From positions 1,150,770-1,214,769 of the forward strand of contig SCFE01000039.1 in the NCBI GenBank assembly GCA_004352715.1: a DNA stretch of 64,000 nucleotides, written 5' to 3'. Positions 47,352-58,197 of the stretch are shown here, piece by piece. The notes under the pieces were generated by a model. That model had not been told where the DNA came from and did no database searches. It saw only the letters and a program-made list of their open reading frames with translations. The position numbers were made by a program, and so were the translations under genes. How positions within the stretch are numbered: the stretch's first letter is position 1; each line of letters starts with the position of its first letter. Source of the stretch: Hofstenia miamia (taxonomy: Eukaryota > Xenacoelomorpha > Acoela).

Positions 47352-48758
47352 CAGTGTTGGCCATTAATTTCCGACCAGAGCAAAAAAATATGAAAAATCT
47401 ATTATATTTAACATTTCTTACATTGGGAGCCTCCTGAGCCTCAGTAAATCGATAATAACAGCCAATGAAAATACAGATAGAACGGAAAGTGAATTTCATT
47501 AGTCTACATTCTGGTTAAATGTTGTAATATACTCAGATAACTGGGTACAACAGCCATATATTTGATAGTGCTGAAATGCCAACTAGTGAAGCTAATCGTG
47601 CTAATATCAAACTTTTGTGGGAAGATGGCTATATCAAACGTCAGATTGGAATTAGATTATCATTAGCAAAATCAACAGTACATGATATCATTCAAATAAT
47701 CAAAGAAACTGGATCCCCATCAAGAAAAAGGCAACCAGGAAGACCAAGGATCACAAGTCATCAAACCAACAACAGATTCGACGCTCTGTACTCATTAATA
47801 TTCAATATCAAGTACAGAAATTAGTGCAAACCTAACTGCAGATGTTATAGTCAGTCCAAGAACAATTAGAAGACGACTTGTAGTTGATGAAGGACTCCGT
47901 TCATGCCGGCCTGCCTTAAAACCTCGTTTGTCAAAGAAAAATATAAATGTTAGGTTAGCATTCTGTAGACTGCATGAGAATTGGAATGAAGACCAGTGGA
48001 CAAATGTAATGTTCTCAGATGAGACACAAATTAAGCAGTTCAACCCACATCGATCTCTTGTTCGGCGACCAAAAATTGAACGTTATAATTCCCGATACAC
48101 AATAGCAGCAGTTAAAAAGTGTCCCTCAATTATGGTCTGGGGAGCAAAAAGTGCCAATGGCCGTTGTGGTATTTATTTTGTAGAACAGGGGAAAACTGTA
48201 AATTCTAAGGAATATTTGAAAATTCTCAAGGAAAAGGTACCCCAATGGATGACAACTAGAAGGTGTACTGTATTTCAACACGATGGCCTCCATGTCATCA
48301 GTCTCGGGAGGTCAAATCTTGGCTGCGTGAGAATGATATTAGAGTTTTGAGTCCTTGGCCGGGGTCCTCACTGGACTTTAACCCAATTGAAAATTGTTGG
48401 GTTAAATTAAAGGCAGCTGTGGCTAAAAAAATCCAACATCTCTAAATCATCTTAAAGACGTTATTCCTGAGGCCTGTTGCAAGGAAATCTCTTTGGAATA
48501 CTGTCGGTCACTGATAAATTCTATGCCTCGACGTATCAAAGCTGTCAAAGCAGCAAATGGTGGCACAAAAAAATACTGAACAAACTGTAAATTTTGTAAT
48601 AAACTTCAACTAAGAGCATTTCTTGTATTCTATAATACTATTCTCACATATTTGTTTCAATTTATAACTGATGATTTGAATAAAATTTCAGTAAATAATA
48701 AAAATATTAGTTTTACTTAAAATAAACTTGGTGGTCGGAAATTAATGGCCAACACTAC
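47352..48758 (+). mobile_element. Tc1-like DNA transposon, near full length, inactive
   Basis: The left terminal repeat starts CAGTGTTGGCCATTAATTTC at 47352 and its reverse complement lies at 48732-48756 (about 25 bp of near-perfect match). A TA precedes the left end (47350-47351) and a TA lies within the last bases at the right (ACACTACA), where a 2-bp loss would explain the imperfect border. At 1.4 kb with one transposase gene between short inverted repeats, this is the layout of Tc1/mariner elements. Both ends survive although the gene is broken. Confidence 0.88.
47576..48579 (+). pseudogene. Tc1-like transposase, frameshifted
   Basis: It begins at an ATG with a paired-type helix-turn-helix (IKRQIGIRLSLAKSTVHDII) and the linker motif GRPRIT. 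One or two frameshifts at about 47765-47815 lead into TEISANLTADVIVSPRTIRR, the second helix-turn-helix. The catalytic triad follows: D in FSDET (48018-48020), D in FQHDG (48282-48284) and E in DFNPIEN (48389-48391). A frameshift lies just after the second D (about 48286) and another in the A-run 48425-48431. The C-terminus SMPRRIKAVKAANGG then a stop at 48577-48579 is typical. The length equals about 334 codons, normal for Tc1. It would cut and paste its own TIRs, but at least three frameshifts exclude function. Confidence 0.9.
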
Positions 48759-50737
48759 ATTCTTTGTCTTACATTACACTATTATATCAATTAATGTATT
48801 CAATTGACTAATTATACATCAAAAAGTAGCCTAAATCCACCACTACAAGAATTGCAATTATTTCACAAATTGCCTTAGTAATAGCAAGTGCCAATCAATT
48901 TCATTTATTTACAAAAAATCTGCTAACGTTTTTGGATATCACGGCCCGGTTACAACTTTGTGCTACCCCAATCTCCCGAAAAAAAGAAAAAACCGTTTCA
49001 CGGTGCTTACTAGTGTACACTTTCTAAAGTAATAAGATTTGTTCTTGTTTGTCAATAGACAACGTGTCTTATTTTGTAATCCTCAATTTGAAGTGATTCT
49101 GAGCTCTATAGTTCTTCTTAATTTATGATATTATTATGAATGCCTATAATTGTTATAACTTTCTACATGTGTATTTGAACTATTTATAAAGGATTTACGA
49201 TGTTTTACATTTGTAGGAATATTGAATTCATTCGTATATTTAATTAATTCAATTCGAAAGAGTGCATTCCGATTGGATACAAGTAAATGGAATGAAATTC
49301 CTGGAAGAAACATGAAGAATGCGCAGAAAACAAACAAACTAATCACGTCTAGCAGAAACATTTGGCAAACAACGGAAATTATATTTTTTGAATAATCAAA
49401 TATTTAAAACCAGTATCTTACTCACTTATTAATAACAAAACCTTTGCGAATGCAGAATCTCCAATGCAACATGTAGACTAGGAAGTGATTCCAATTGATT
49501 GGTCACACAAAATTAAATTTGGAAGACTAATTGTTTATGAAATTGTGTTCACCTATCGCAAATATTGGACAATATCATACACATATCTTATTCGTTATGG
49601 TATGCTTGAATCTGTTATAAAAGATTGGTTCAAAAGATTAGATTCAGTCCTAGAATAGTCATATCTGTACAAAAACGATTGATACTGATCAATGCTGTTA
49701 AGTTAGAAGCGCGGTAAATCGTAAACAATAAAGTTTGTTTGTATTCATTTGATACCATTTTGTCATTCCTTATATAAAGTTCAATTCCAGAAGTAGTAAC
49801 TTTCAGAGTTGGCGGTTTGGTGTAACGTAGGGAGTAAATACTTCTAAAATTTGACATAAAGAATTTCAAAGAAATTAAAGTTTGAAAATTCATCCTCTTC
49901 AAACTTTTAATAGTTTAAATTATATTTTGCAAAATTATAAAAGTCTCTTGAAATTAATGATGATGAATTGACAGATATGTTTGTTTTTAAACATCAAAAC
50001 AATATTTCTAAACAACAAAAGCCCGAAGCTTTTATCTGTTTGCAATCAAGGAATAACAGATAAATTGCTGAAATCGATTTTAAAATTTTAGAAGGGGACG
50101 ATGTTTTATTGCTAACAATAAAACACGAAATTCAATTAGCACAAATACAAATTCTGAGATGGGAAATTGGTTTGCAGAAAAGTGCATCTAATCTGTTATT
50201 CAATGTAATCATGGGTTAATATGATTTATACAGTAGGGAAATAGTGCGGAGATATTTAATTGCTAGTAAAAATCAAATAGACTGATACTTTGTGATTGGT
50301 CAGCGAAGATAAATAGAAATTGAAACGGCTATTCGCTCGTCGCTATTAAAATTTGTTCCTTCTCTCAAAATCTCAGGCGTTTAAATATCCAACAACGAGT
50401 GCGGAAATTTCAGTGGACTTGATAGAATAATGTCTTCTACTTAATTATTATTCCGCATACTTAACCTGTAAGTTTATTATTTGTTTTCGATAAATGTTCT
50501 AAAAGCAGTAGGTAACTATTTACTCTCATGCTAAATTAATATTAAACTAAGGAATATTTTGAAGTGTTAAAGCAAACATTTTAACACATATTCCATAATA
50601 TTTACAATATAATTACAATTTTTGCATCGAATTGAATAGACTGACAGTATCTGTAAAATTTGAAGAAAATTTTTTTACAGATGTTAGACAAATATTGATT
50701 TAAGTGAGTTAAACAAAATACTACTAATTGACTTTGC

Positions 50738-50741
<4 letters not shown>
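48759..50741. other. Anonymous AT-rich sequence
   Basis: Nothing recognised in 2 kb. Confidence 0.5.

Positions 50742-50780
<39 letters not shown>
50742..50780. repeat. (TA)n microsatellite
   Basis: About 38 bp of TA with no recognised element at its edges. Confidence 0.9.
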
Positions 50781-50783
<3 letters not shown>

Positions 50784-51626
50784 GAAACATGAAGGTAAAT
50801 GTATCTACATATTTCTATATGAAGACAACACAATACGGATAAATTAAAGTAGTGCTGTGATAAATATGAAAACAGGACCTAACCGCTAAAGCACTAGCAA
50901 TTGCGGCACAGACATAGACAATGAGGACAACTGTGTGAAAAACATGTAAATAAGCAAGCAGAAGAGATAAACAATTGCAGACTGTGGAAGAAATAATTGG
51001 AGGTGTGTGTGAAAAGCTGAATCAAAGTGAATTTAGGGTCAGACATTACAAAGTGAGCGTAATACGCGTTCGACTTAAAATATTAAACATTTGAATAATG
51101 GTAATAATAAATGAATGGTTAGGAAATAGACATTGGAAACAAAAATAGGGAAATTTAGATGCTGTGCTATTTCAAAATGCAAATGCTAAGAATTAAAGCC
51201 CCTCCTGTTTCCCGTTTCTATTAAAAAGTATGTAAAACAATTAAGAGGAGTTTTAATCGCTTAGAAGTTAGTAGACCACACAAACCCACAATGCTTTGTA
51301 AGTCAAAGTTGGTTGCATTGAGTTGCTTCGAAAAGTCTGGGTTCTGTACATGGCCTAAACTATTCCCATCATGACTGTTACAGATTCTAGATGCTACGAA
51401 AATAATGAAGTCGTTTGAACTAATTGGCATTTAAGAATAACGTACCCTTCGAATTTTTTTGTCGAACCTTACAAAAAAATTTACATTTTTCGTGTTTTTT
51501 TAGTTTCAAATTGTGTATTTACGAGGTATGTGAGAGTTGAACGATTGAAATATAGGTGCGTGTCCCTTAAGTAAGTGAGAGTACGTTGTTTGCCTGGTTT
51601 GGACAATTTATCCGTTCAATATAGAG

Positions 51627-51665
<39 letters not shown>

Positions 51666-52364
51666 ATGCAATAATTTAAATCCAATTCTAATTCATAAAG
51701 TATTTATCATAAAATATTTAGGAAGTCCTCTATTTAAGGGTAAATTGGTATCACAAGGGAATGTTATAGACAATATGTAATGTAAATTTGCTTTAGAAAC
51801 GTTTTTAGTAACTATTATTGAAAAGCATTAACTATGCTCGTGTTAAAAAAACTCCATATGTCTTTAAAGTTAGCATTGAGAAAAAGCGTTTTTTTAATAA
51901 ATCTTCGACAAAATTATCTCTCTCAATGCATATTTCTAAAAAACGTTTCTCAGTTGTCCTGCTAAAATCGATTGTTTGTATAGCAATGTTTATGAATAAT
52001 TTAAAAGCAGAGAAGCTTTCACAGCCAACATTAAGTGGGATTAAGGTAAGTAAAATATTGCATTATTTTCTTCTTCTAAACTAAAAATACCTTCCGATTA
52101 TTCCATTATTGAAACACCATACCTTACTATACATGTATATCATTTGAAGTTCAAAATCTTCACAATTATGTTATTTCTTGTTTAGATCTAGTGCATAACA
52201 ATCTCCTATAGAGGCCCATTTTATGCAGGATGTACGCGTATTGACTTCTTCATATTCCATTGCCACTTTTTTAATTCTTAAAAATGATGTTATTGATTTC
52301 TCGGATATGTTTTTTACATCAGTTGTGAACTTCTTTGAAATTTGTTCTTTTAAAATAAGAAATA
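50781..52364. other. Anonymous AT-rich sequence with one TA tract
   Basis: A (TA)n tract lies at 51629-51657. Otherwise nothing is recognised. The 88-codon frame at 51818-52084 is Lys/Ser-rich and matches no family I know. Confidence 0.5.
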
Positions 52365-53000
52365 CAGGGTGTTCATTAAGTCCCTCCGTGATTTATTTGC
52401 ATCAATGTATTTAAATAATAAGTAAGTCAGTATACAAAAGAATGTATTTTCAAAGCTAATGTACTAAAGTTTTAAATTCTATAACATCTGTTCAATATGA
52501 CCACCATCTTTGTTGTAACACATCTGAAATCTTGAAATGCAGTTTTCCACTGTTCTTTTAAGCATTTCGGTATCAATTTCATTGCATGCTTTCCTTGTGG
52601 AATCCTTGAGATCGTCAATATTTTTATGTTTATTCCATAAGCTATATTCTTTGTATGTTCTAAAAGAAAAAGTCCGGAGGTGCAAGATCAGGACTATTTG
52701 GAGCCCATGACACCCAACCACCTCTGCCAATCCAATGTTCGAAAAAGTTTCGTTGAGGAATTTTCTGACATCTGTACTTCAATGTGGTGTTGCGGCATCT
52801 TGTTGGAAGAAAACTCGACTAAAGCAACAACGCGTCTTCAGTTCAAGAACAAAGAATGTCTGAAGCATTGCCAAATAATCTGTTGCTTTCACAGTATCGG
52901 TAGGAAAAAAGTAAGGTCCAATGAGTTTTGTTTAGCTTTGTGGATGAAAAAGCCACCAAAACATTGACCTTTGGGGATGTCCTAGGGACCTCAGTAAAGT
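52365..53000 (-). mobile_element. Mariner/IS630-type transposon fragment with transposase C-terminus
   Basis: The right end (minus sense) is TA followed by CAGGGTGTTCATTAAG at 52363-52380, a typical terminal repeat of this superfamily. Going inward on the minus strand: a stop at about 52479, then from the C-terminus backwards NKDGGHIEQML, EMLKRTVENCISRFQMCYN and NIDDLKDSTRKACNEI. Beyond a frame change come APNSPDLAPPDFF (about 52665-52715, third catalytic residue) and EHWIGRGG. Near 52780-52800 there is a QQDAA-like piece equivalent to the second catalytic Asp. This is the WIGRGG/SPDLxPxDFF group of Tc1/mariner-related transposases. The N-terminal half is absent; upstream sequence is replaced by the palindrome array at 53049. 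Confidence 0.75.
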
Positions 53001-53048
53001 TGCTTGGGTTCTCATATCCCTGGAAATTACTGTTTCACTTGAAAATAT

Positions 53049-53323
53049 TTTTGTGGATTCCACAAAACTTCGGAAGTGAATTTTATTTTGATTGTCTATT
53101 TTTGTGGATTCCACAAAATGCTCGAGTTTGTTGTTTCACTTGTAATATATTTTTGTGGATTCCACAAAACTTCAGAATAGAATTTTATTTCGTTTGCCTA
53201 TTTTCGTGGATTCCACCAAATGCTGAAATTTGCTGTTTCATTTGCAAAATATTTTTGTGGATTCCACAAAACTTCAGAAGATAATTGTTTAACTTGTTAA
53301 TTATTTTTGTGGATTCCACAAAA
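53049..53323. repeat. Six-copy array of a perfect 19-bp palindrome at 51-bp spacing
   Basis: TTTTGTGGATTCCACAAAA (9-bp perfect arms around one base) occurs at 53049, 53100, 53151, 53253 and 53305, with one variant at 53202 (TTTCGTGGATTCCACCAAA). The steps are 51, 51, 51, 51 and 52 bp. The 32-bp spacers alternate between two related types: after copies 1, 3 and 5 CTTC-GAA..., after copies 2 and 4 TGCT-GA-TTTG-TGTTTCA. The true unit is therefore a 102-bp dimer. The palindrome is far better conserved than the spacers. Since 51 is a multiple of three, a plus-strand frame (52928-53284) stays open and repeats FLWIPQN every 17 residues. Confidence 0.92.
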
Positions 53324-53403
53324 TATTTCAAATTTTTTGAAACTAAAATATTAATAATTAAATGAAAAATGTGATTTATTCCATTTTTATGTGACTCTAT
53401 GTT

Positions 53404-53483
53404 ATATATATATATATATATACAGTAATATATATATATTACTATTATTAGTAATATATATATATATATAGTAATATATATAG
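53404..53483. repeat. (TA)n array containing AGTAATATAT palindromes
   Basis: TA runs alternate with AGTAATATAT and ATATTACT words, making near-perfect palindromes around 53424-53445. The Penelope-like copy at 53.5 kb begins about 50 bp downstream. Confidence 0.85.
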
Positions 53484-53529
53484 TAAAATTTCTAGCTTAG
53501 CATGTTATCTTGATAATTATTAAAAATAT

Positions 53530-54740
53530 TTGGTCTATCAGCATTTAGCATCTCAAACACAGCGAATTACTAGAAAAAATAAGAAATTATATAATTCACA
53601 ATCATTATCAAAAAATTACATCGTTAGTTCTGATGTAAAGTCATTATTTACGAATATTCCGGTAGAAGAAGCTATTCATCACATTGCAAAGCTAGTAGAT
53701 CCTGATAAATTGTCTATTTTAATCGCAATTTGTGCGCATTATTAATTGTTCTGTTTATGTTTAATGAGCAAACATTATCAAATTGATGGAATGGCAATGG
53801 GTTCACCATTAAGCCCAACAGTGGCACCCTTTGCAATGAATATGGTTGAAACTAGGCCTAAAGAGTATCATAACAAAGATCAGTTATTAATGTACGCTCG
53901 CTATGTTGACGATATATTATGTGTTGTGAAAGACGAGAAGATTGCCAATGATCTGTTAAATTTTTTAAATGACATCAATCTATCTTTACAGTTGAAAAAA
54001 AATGAAAGATTAAATTTCTTAGATGCAGACATTATTACTGAAAATGATTTTAATACAAATTGGCATAATAAATCCACGAATATTGAACTTGATATTCCGT
54101 TTGCAGGACATTCTGAATTGATACATAAAAGGAATCATATCAAAGCTATATTAAATCGAGTTTTTTTTACATGTGTAACGTATGAACATCTGATAAATGC
54201 ATTTGAAACAATATTGAACATTCTGTTGTAAGATGGATATCCATGTAAAATGATTAAGTCAGAAATGGACAGAAGACTTAGTAATACACCACAATCAGGA
54301 AAAGATCAATTACGAGAGAGAATAACTTGCAAACTACCGTGAATTACATCTAATTAAGTAACCACCTTGAAAAAGAAGATCCAACAATACTTCAAACTCT
54401 GAAGACATCGCATTTTCTCAAAAGCAAATACTATCTATTCCAAATCCTTTCGTTTCCTATGTGTATATAAATGTGATGAATGTAAAAGTTCATACATTGG
54501 GGAAACGCAATTGGAATACAGAATTTTAGATTAAGTACGAGGACATTCAATCTGAAATATGTTGCCAAGTATATGCACATAAGATTAAAAACTAATATTC
54601 TAATTAAAACCAAGCATACAAAATTGCAGAAGCTATATTCATAAAGAAACTAAGGAGAATCTATTAAATAAACAACCAAGTCAAAGACTAAATATCGTAT
54701 AAGATCTACGAATTAGAATTTTTAAAATCATAAACTTTGT
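53530..54740 (+). pseudogene. Penelope-like element, longest copy (reverse transcriptase plus GIY-YIG)
   Basis: One frame runs from about 53530 through SSDVKSLFTNIPVEEAIHH (polymerase motif A), an in-frame TAA at 53743, then QIDGMAMGSPLSPTVAPF (motif B), RYVDDIL (motif C, catalytic, about 53900-53920) and RLNFLDADI. A second in-frame TAA at 54229 precedes DGYPCKMIK, and a TGA follows near 54338. After frame changes YKCDECKSSYIGET (54467-54508) marks the GIY-YIG endonuclease, and LLNKQPSQRLNIV its end near 54700. Order and motifs are those of Penelope-like retroelements, which nick DNA with GIY-YIG and reverse-transcribe from the nick. The N-terminus before motif A is short or missing. TA arrays lie on both sides. 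Confidence 0.88.
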
Positions 54741-54773
54741 TTTTACTGAAATTATTATTTGTTTTATTTTGTA

Positions 54774-54805
54774 CTGACGATGAGTGGAAACACTCGAAGC
54801 ATGTC
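54774..54805 (+). ncRNA. Hammerhead ribozyme motif, one core change
   Basis: CTGACGA (54774-54780) is followed by a perfect helix II, GAGTG/CACTC closed by GAAA. The next box is GAAG (54796-54799) where GAAA is expected, then CATGTC, giving a minimal helix III and a GUC triplet. The GAAA to GAAG change hits the A15.1-U16.1 pair, so activity would be weak or absent. It lies at the 3' end of the Penelope-like copy, some 75 bp past its coding region. Confidence 0.6.
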
Positions 54806-54834
54806 TTCATAAAATATTTCTTGTTTTCTTACAA

Positions 54835-54837
<3 letters not shown>

Positions 54838-54866
<29 letters not shown>
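54838..54866. repeat. (TA)n tract between Penelope-like element and a MITE
   Basis: About 29 bp of TA. The TA array resumes at 55211, so an insertion at 54870-55210 appears to split it. Confidence 0.9.
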
Positions 54867-54869
<3 letters not shown>

Positions 54870-54871
<2 letters not shown>

Positions 54872-55210
54872 TTATACTATGTCCGCTGTGGTCGCAATAG
54901 ATGTACAGACTACTATTTGTAACACTGTTTTAAAACAAAGATAAATTTTATTGAAAATAGCAGCTTAAGTATTGCTATAATTGCTAAAAAAATGTTGTGA
55001 ATAATTTAGCAGGAAATTGGCAAAGGAAAGTATATTGCACAAATATAGTTCAAATTTTAATAAATATAGCCATTCACAACTACCCAATGTCATATAGGAA
55101 TTTTCCGCAGAAGTCTACTCATTCTTTTTCATATGTCGCTATGTACGTCTTGATATGTCGCTATGGTCGCTTTTTGAGAATTTTTACGTACATAGCGACA
55201 CATTATAACT
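54870..55210. mobile_element. MITE-like element inside a TA array
   Basis: The left end is AGTTATACTATGTCCGCT and the right end is the complement of AGTTATAATGTGTCGCTATG, about 20 of 27 positions matching. A further internal inverted repeat pairs TATGTCGCTATGTACGT (55133-55149) with ACGTACATAGCGACACA (55186-55202), and TATGTCGCTATG recurs at 55154. Both borders touch (TA)n, so a TA target duplication cannot be resolved. The 341-bp interior has no transposase motif. The superfamily is unknown. Confidence 0.55.
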
Positions 55211-55242
55211 ATATATATACATGTTATATATATATATATATA
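55211..55242. repeat. (TA)n tract, continuation beyond the MITE
   Basis: TA resumes after the element with one ACATG interruption. Confidence 0.85.
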
Positions 55243-55465
55243 ATTTAGAATATTCAAAATTGATAAAAACTATTTTGTCTAAAATCAAAAATTCCCTATA
55301 AAATTCAGATGCCATTGAGATAATGCTCAGATGTAATATAAAATTCAAACTTTCGGATTTATTCTTGTACATTTACTAACTTGAATTACTTCGAAGCACA
55401 ATATGTGCATCCACCAATTGAATTACATTACCACTCATTTACCTTCTGAATGTATATTGTCGAAG

Positions 55466-55812
55466 CAGGGTTGGAAATAAAAAACACCTCTGCTTTAAAA
55501 CACCTGCTTTTTATTGATGTTTTTTAAAAGTGTTTTTTATTATGACAATGGCGCGTAAAATTTTAGACGGTGAATGTTGATGTCGCTAATGCCAAGCTCT
55601 TCTTCCATTGAAAGGTGCTTCAGCATTATGGGACTCCTTCAGACAGAGTTGTGAAACCGTCTTTAGAATGAAAAACTCAAAAAATTGACATTTGTCGAAA
55701 CAGTCATGAAGAAAAAATAATGCTTTTCATGAAAAGTTGTTTTTTTTTCTTATAAACTGTTCAGGTGTTTGAAAACACTGTTTTGATAGAAAAAACGTTT
55801 TTTCCAACCCTG
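55466..55812. mobile_element. Short hAT MITE with 8-bp target duplication (one mismatch)
   Basis: The ends are CAGGGTTGGAAATAAAAAAC and the complement of CAGGGTTGGAAAAAACG, about 12 bp of perfect inverted repeat. The flanks are TGTCGAAG (55458-55465) and TGTTGAAG (55813-55820), an 8-bp duplication differing by one C/T transition. Subterminal AAAACACCT/GTGTTTT words recur at both ends. The element is 347 bp long with no coding capacity. Confidence 0.85.
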
Positions 55813-55820
55813 TGTTGAAG

Positions 55821-56844
55821 TAATGAGTTTTAGTGGAATGCGATATTTGTTGTTAAATGTTGGTACCTCTTCCAAACCTGAATTTGTTAAATTGAAAAGT
55901 TTAAAATGAAAATGCAAGATTTGCCAACTAATTAGAGCTGTGAAGAGCAATGTTTGGATAGAGACGGGAAGAAATAAACCTATTTGATCGTAAAACTCCA
56001 ATTACTCACAACTGTCAGTGGGGTAATTACTTTGTCTTTTTCGTTGCTTCGTCCTTCTTTGAAGCGTTTTCCATCGTCTGATATCAAGTAGGTGTTTTAC
56101 ACCGGCGTCGTTGACAGATGTACGAGGCTAATTTTCTAAATCTTTAATAATGAAATGCTTTTAATTTCTCCCTTACAAATTGAACACTAAAAACAAATAT
56201 TTCCCTTAAACATGTTTCCTACGATCGAATACTCTTCAAATTCTCATTGACTTTTACAGAAATGCGAAATCGAAACAAAAAAGTATATTTTTAATCAATT
56301 GTCTGTAATGAGCTAGTTACACGACATCCGCATGGGACAGCAATTCTGCAATTGTTAGCTTTTAAATATTTACGCTTGACCGAATCATTTTATTAATTAA
56401 AATTATTGGTGGATGCAATTCTTCTACAGATTTAGAGTAAATCACACATTGACTCCTTTTTCCTGAAGTTTCAATGAACATTTGAAATTGTCAGCTCTCA
56501 AGAGTTTCAAAAATAGAGAAATGCGCAACAGCGTGCGATGCTTAGAATTGTAAATTAAATGGTTGAAGTTGATAATGTATGCTTATGTTGACTTTCCAAA
56601 AACTATATATAATTCATGATTTATAGACCATTCGACCAACAAATGGGTTTTGAACCCACAAATATGTTTTAATTTTAGCTATAACCAAATGATGTTCACT
56701 GCTAAACAATAGTAATTTACGCTGTTTCAATTGGATAAAACACTAAATTCGAGAAATCCACCTCAAAAACTCCCTGACTGGAATAAATGGCTCACATTCA
56801 GATTTAGTAATCGAAAAACATAAACATCACTAAAAAACTATTTG

Positions 56845-56845
<1 letters not shown>
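55821..56845. other. Anonymous AT-rich sequence
   Basis: Nothing recognised. Confidence 0.5.
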
Positions 56846-56879
<34 letters not shown>

Positions 56880-57899
56880 NNNNNNNNNNNNNNNNNNNNN
56901 NNNNNNNNNNNNNNNNNNNNNNNNNNNNNNNNNNNNNNNNNNNNNNNNNNNNNNNNNNNNNNNNNNNNNNNNNNNNNNNNNNNNNNNNNNNNNNNNNNNN
57001 NNNNNNNNNNNNNNNNNNNNNNNNNNNNNNNNNNNNNNNNNNNNNNNNNNNNNNNNNNNNNNNNNNNNNNNNNNNNNNNNNNNNNNNNNNNNNNNNNNNN
57101 NNNNNNNNNNNNNNNNNNNNNNNNNNNNNNNNNNNNNNNNNNNNNNNNNNNNNNNNNNNNNNNNNNNNNNNNNNNNNNNNNNNNNNNNNNNNNNNNNNNN
57201 NNNNNNNNNNNNNNNNNNNNNNNNNNNNNNNNNNNNNNNNNNNNNNNNNNNNNNNNNNNNNNNNNNNNNNNNNNNNNNNNNNNNNNNNNNNNNNNNNNNN
57301 NNNNNNNNNNNNNNNNNNNNNNNNNNNNNNNNNNNNNNNNNNNNNNNNNNNNNNNNNNNNNNNNNNNNNNNNNNNNNNNNNNNNNNNNNNNNNNNNNNNN
57401 NNNNNNNNNNNNNNNNNNNNNNNNNNNNNNNNNNNNNNNNNNNNNNNNNNNNNNNNNNNNNNNNNNNNNNNNNNNNNNNNNNNNNNNNNNNNNNNNNNNN
57501 NNNNNNNNNNNNNNNNNNNNNNNNNNNNNNNNNNNNNNNNNNNNNNNNNNNNNNNNNNNNNNNNNNNNNNNNNNNNNNNNNNNNNNNNNNNNNNNNNNNN
57601 NNNNNNNNNNNNNNNNNNNNNNNNNNNNNNNNNNNNNNNNNNNNNNNNNNNNNNNNNNNNNNNNNNNNNNNNNNNNNNNNNNNNNNNNNNNNNNNNNNNN
57701 NNNNNNNNNNNNNNNNNNNNNNNNNNNNNNNNNNNNNNNNNNNNNNNNNNNNNNNNNNNNNNNNNNNNNNNNNNNNNNNNNNNNNNNNNNNNNNNNNNNN
57801 NNNNNNNNNNNNNNNNNNNNNNNNNNNNNNNNNNNNNNNNNNNNNNNNNNNNNNNNNNNNNNNNNNNNNNNNNNNNNNNATATATATATATATATATAT
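56846..57899. repeat. (TA)n array with a 1000-N gap inside
   Basis: TA on both sides (56846-56879 and 57880-57899) of exactly 1000 N. Confidence 0.9.
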
Positions 57900-58137
57900 G
57901 CAAAGTGCAATAAGATTTTGAAAAATTGTACAAAGAGCTAGTTTGGTACGAGAACACCTGTACTGGGCGCCTATATATCATGCGAGGCTTGAAAAATATT
58001 AGACGAATGTCTTCGATTCATATGAAGTTATGTACAAAATTTGGGTGCGAACTCGAATTTTTGTATGACCTTTACCCAAAGAAAAGGTTGCTCTGTACAG
58101 TTGCTCTGTGTATATCTTGAAGGAATACCCAGAGCAA
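57900..58137. other. 238-bp unique island between two TA arrays
   Basis: A segment of more balanced base composition sits between (TA)n tracts, as the small Penelope-like copy at 24.4 kb does. A 64-codon plus-strand frame (57926-58120) covers most of it, but no transposon or tRNA-derived motif was recognised. Confidence 0.4.
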
Positions 58138-58191
<54 letters not shown>

Positions 58192-58197
58192 TATATA
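58138..58197. repeat. (TA)n array
   Basis: About 60 bp of TA with two small interruptions. Confidence 0.9.

Noticed and set aside
53049-53323. CRISPR-like array (19-bp palindromic repeats, 32-bp spacers)
   Set aside because: The host is eukaryotic, the spacers are related to one another in an alternating pattern and there are no cas genes. It is a dimeric tandem repeat.
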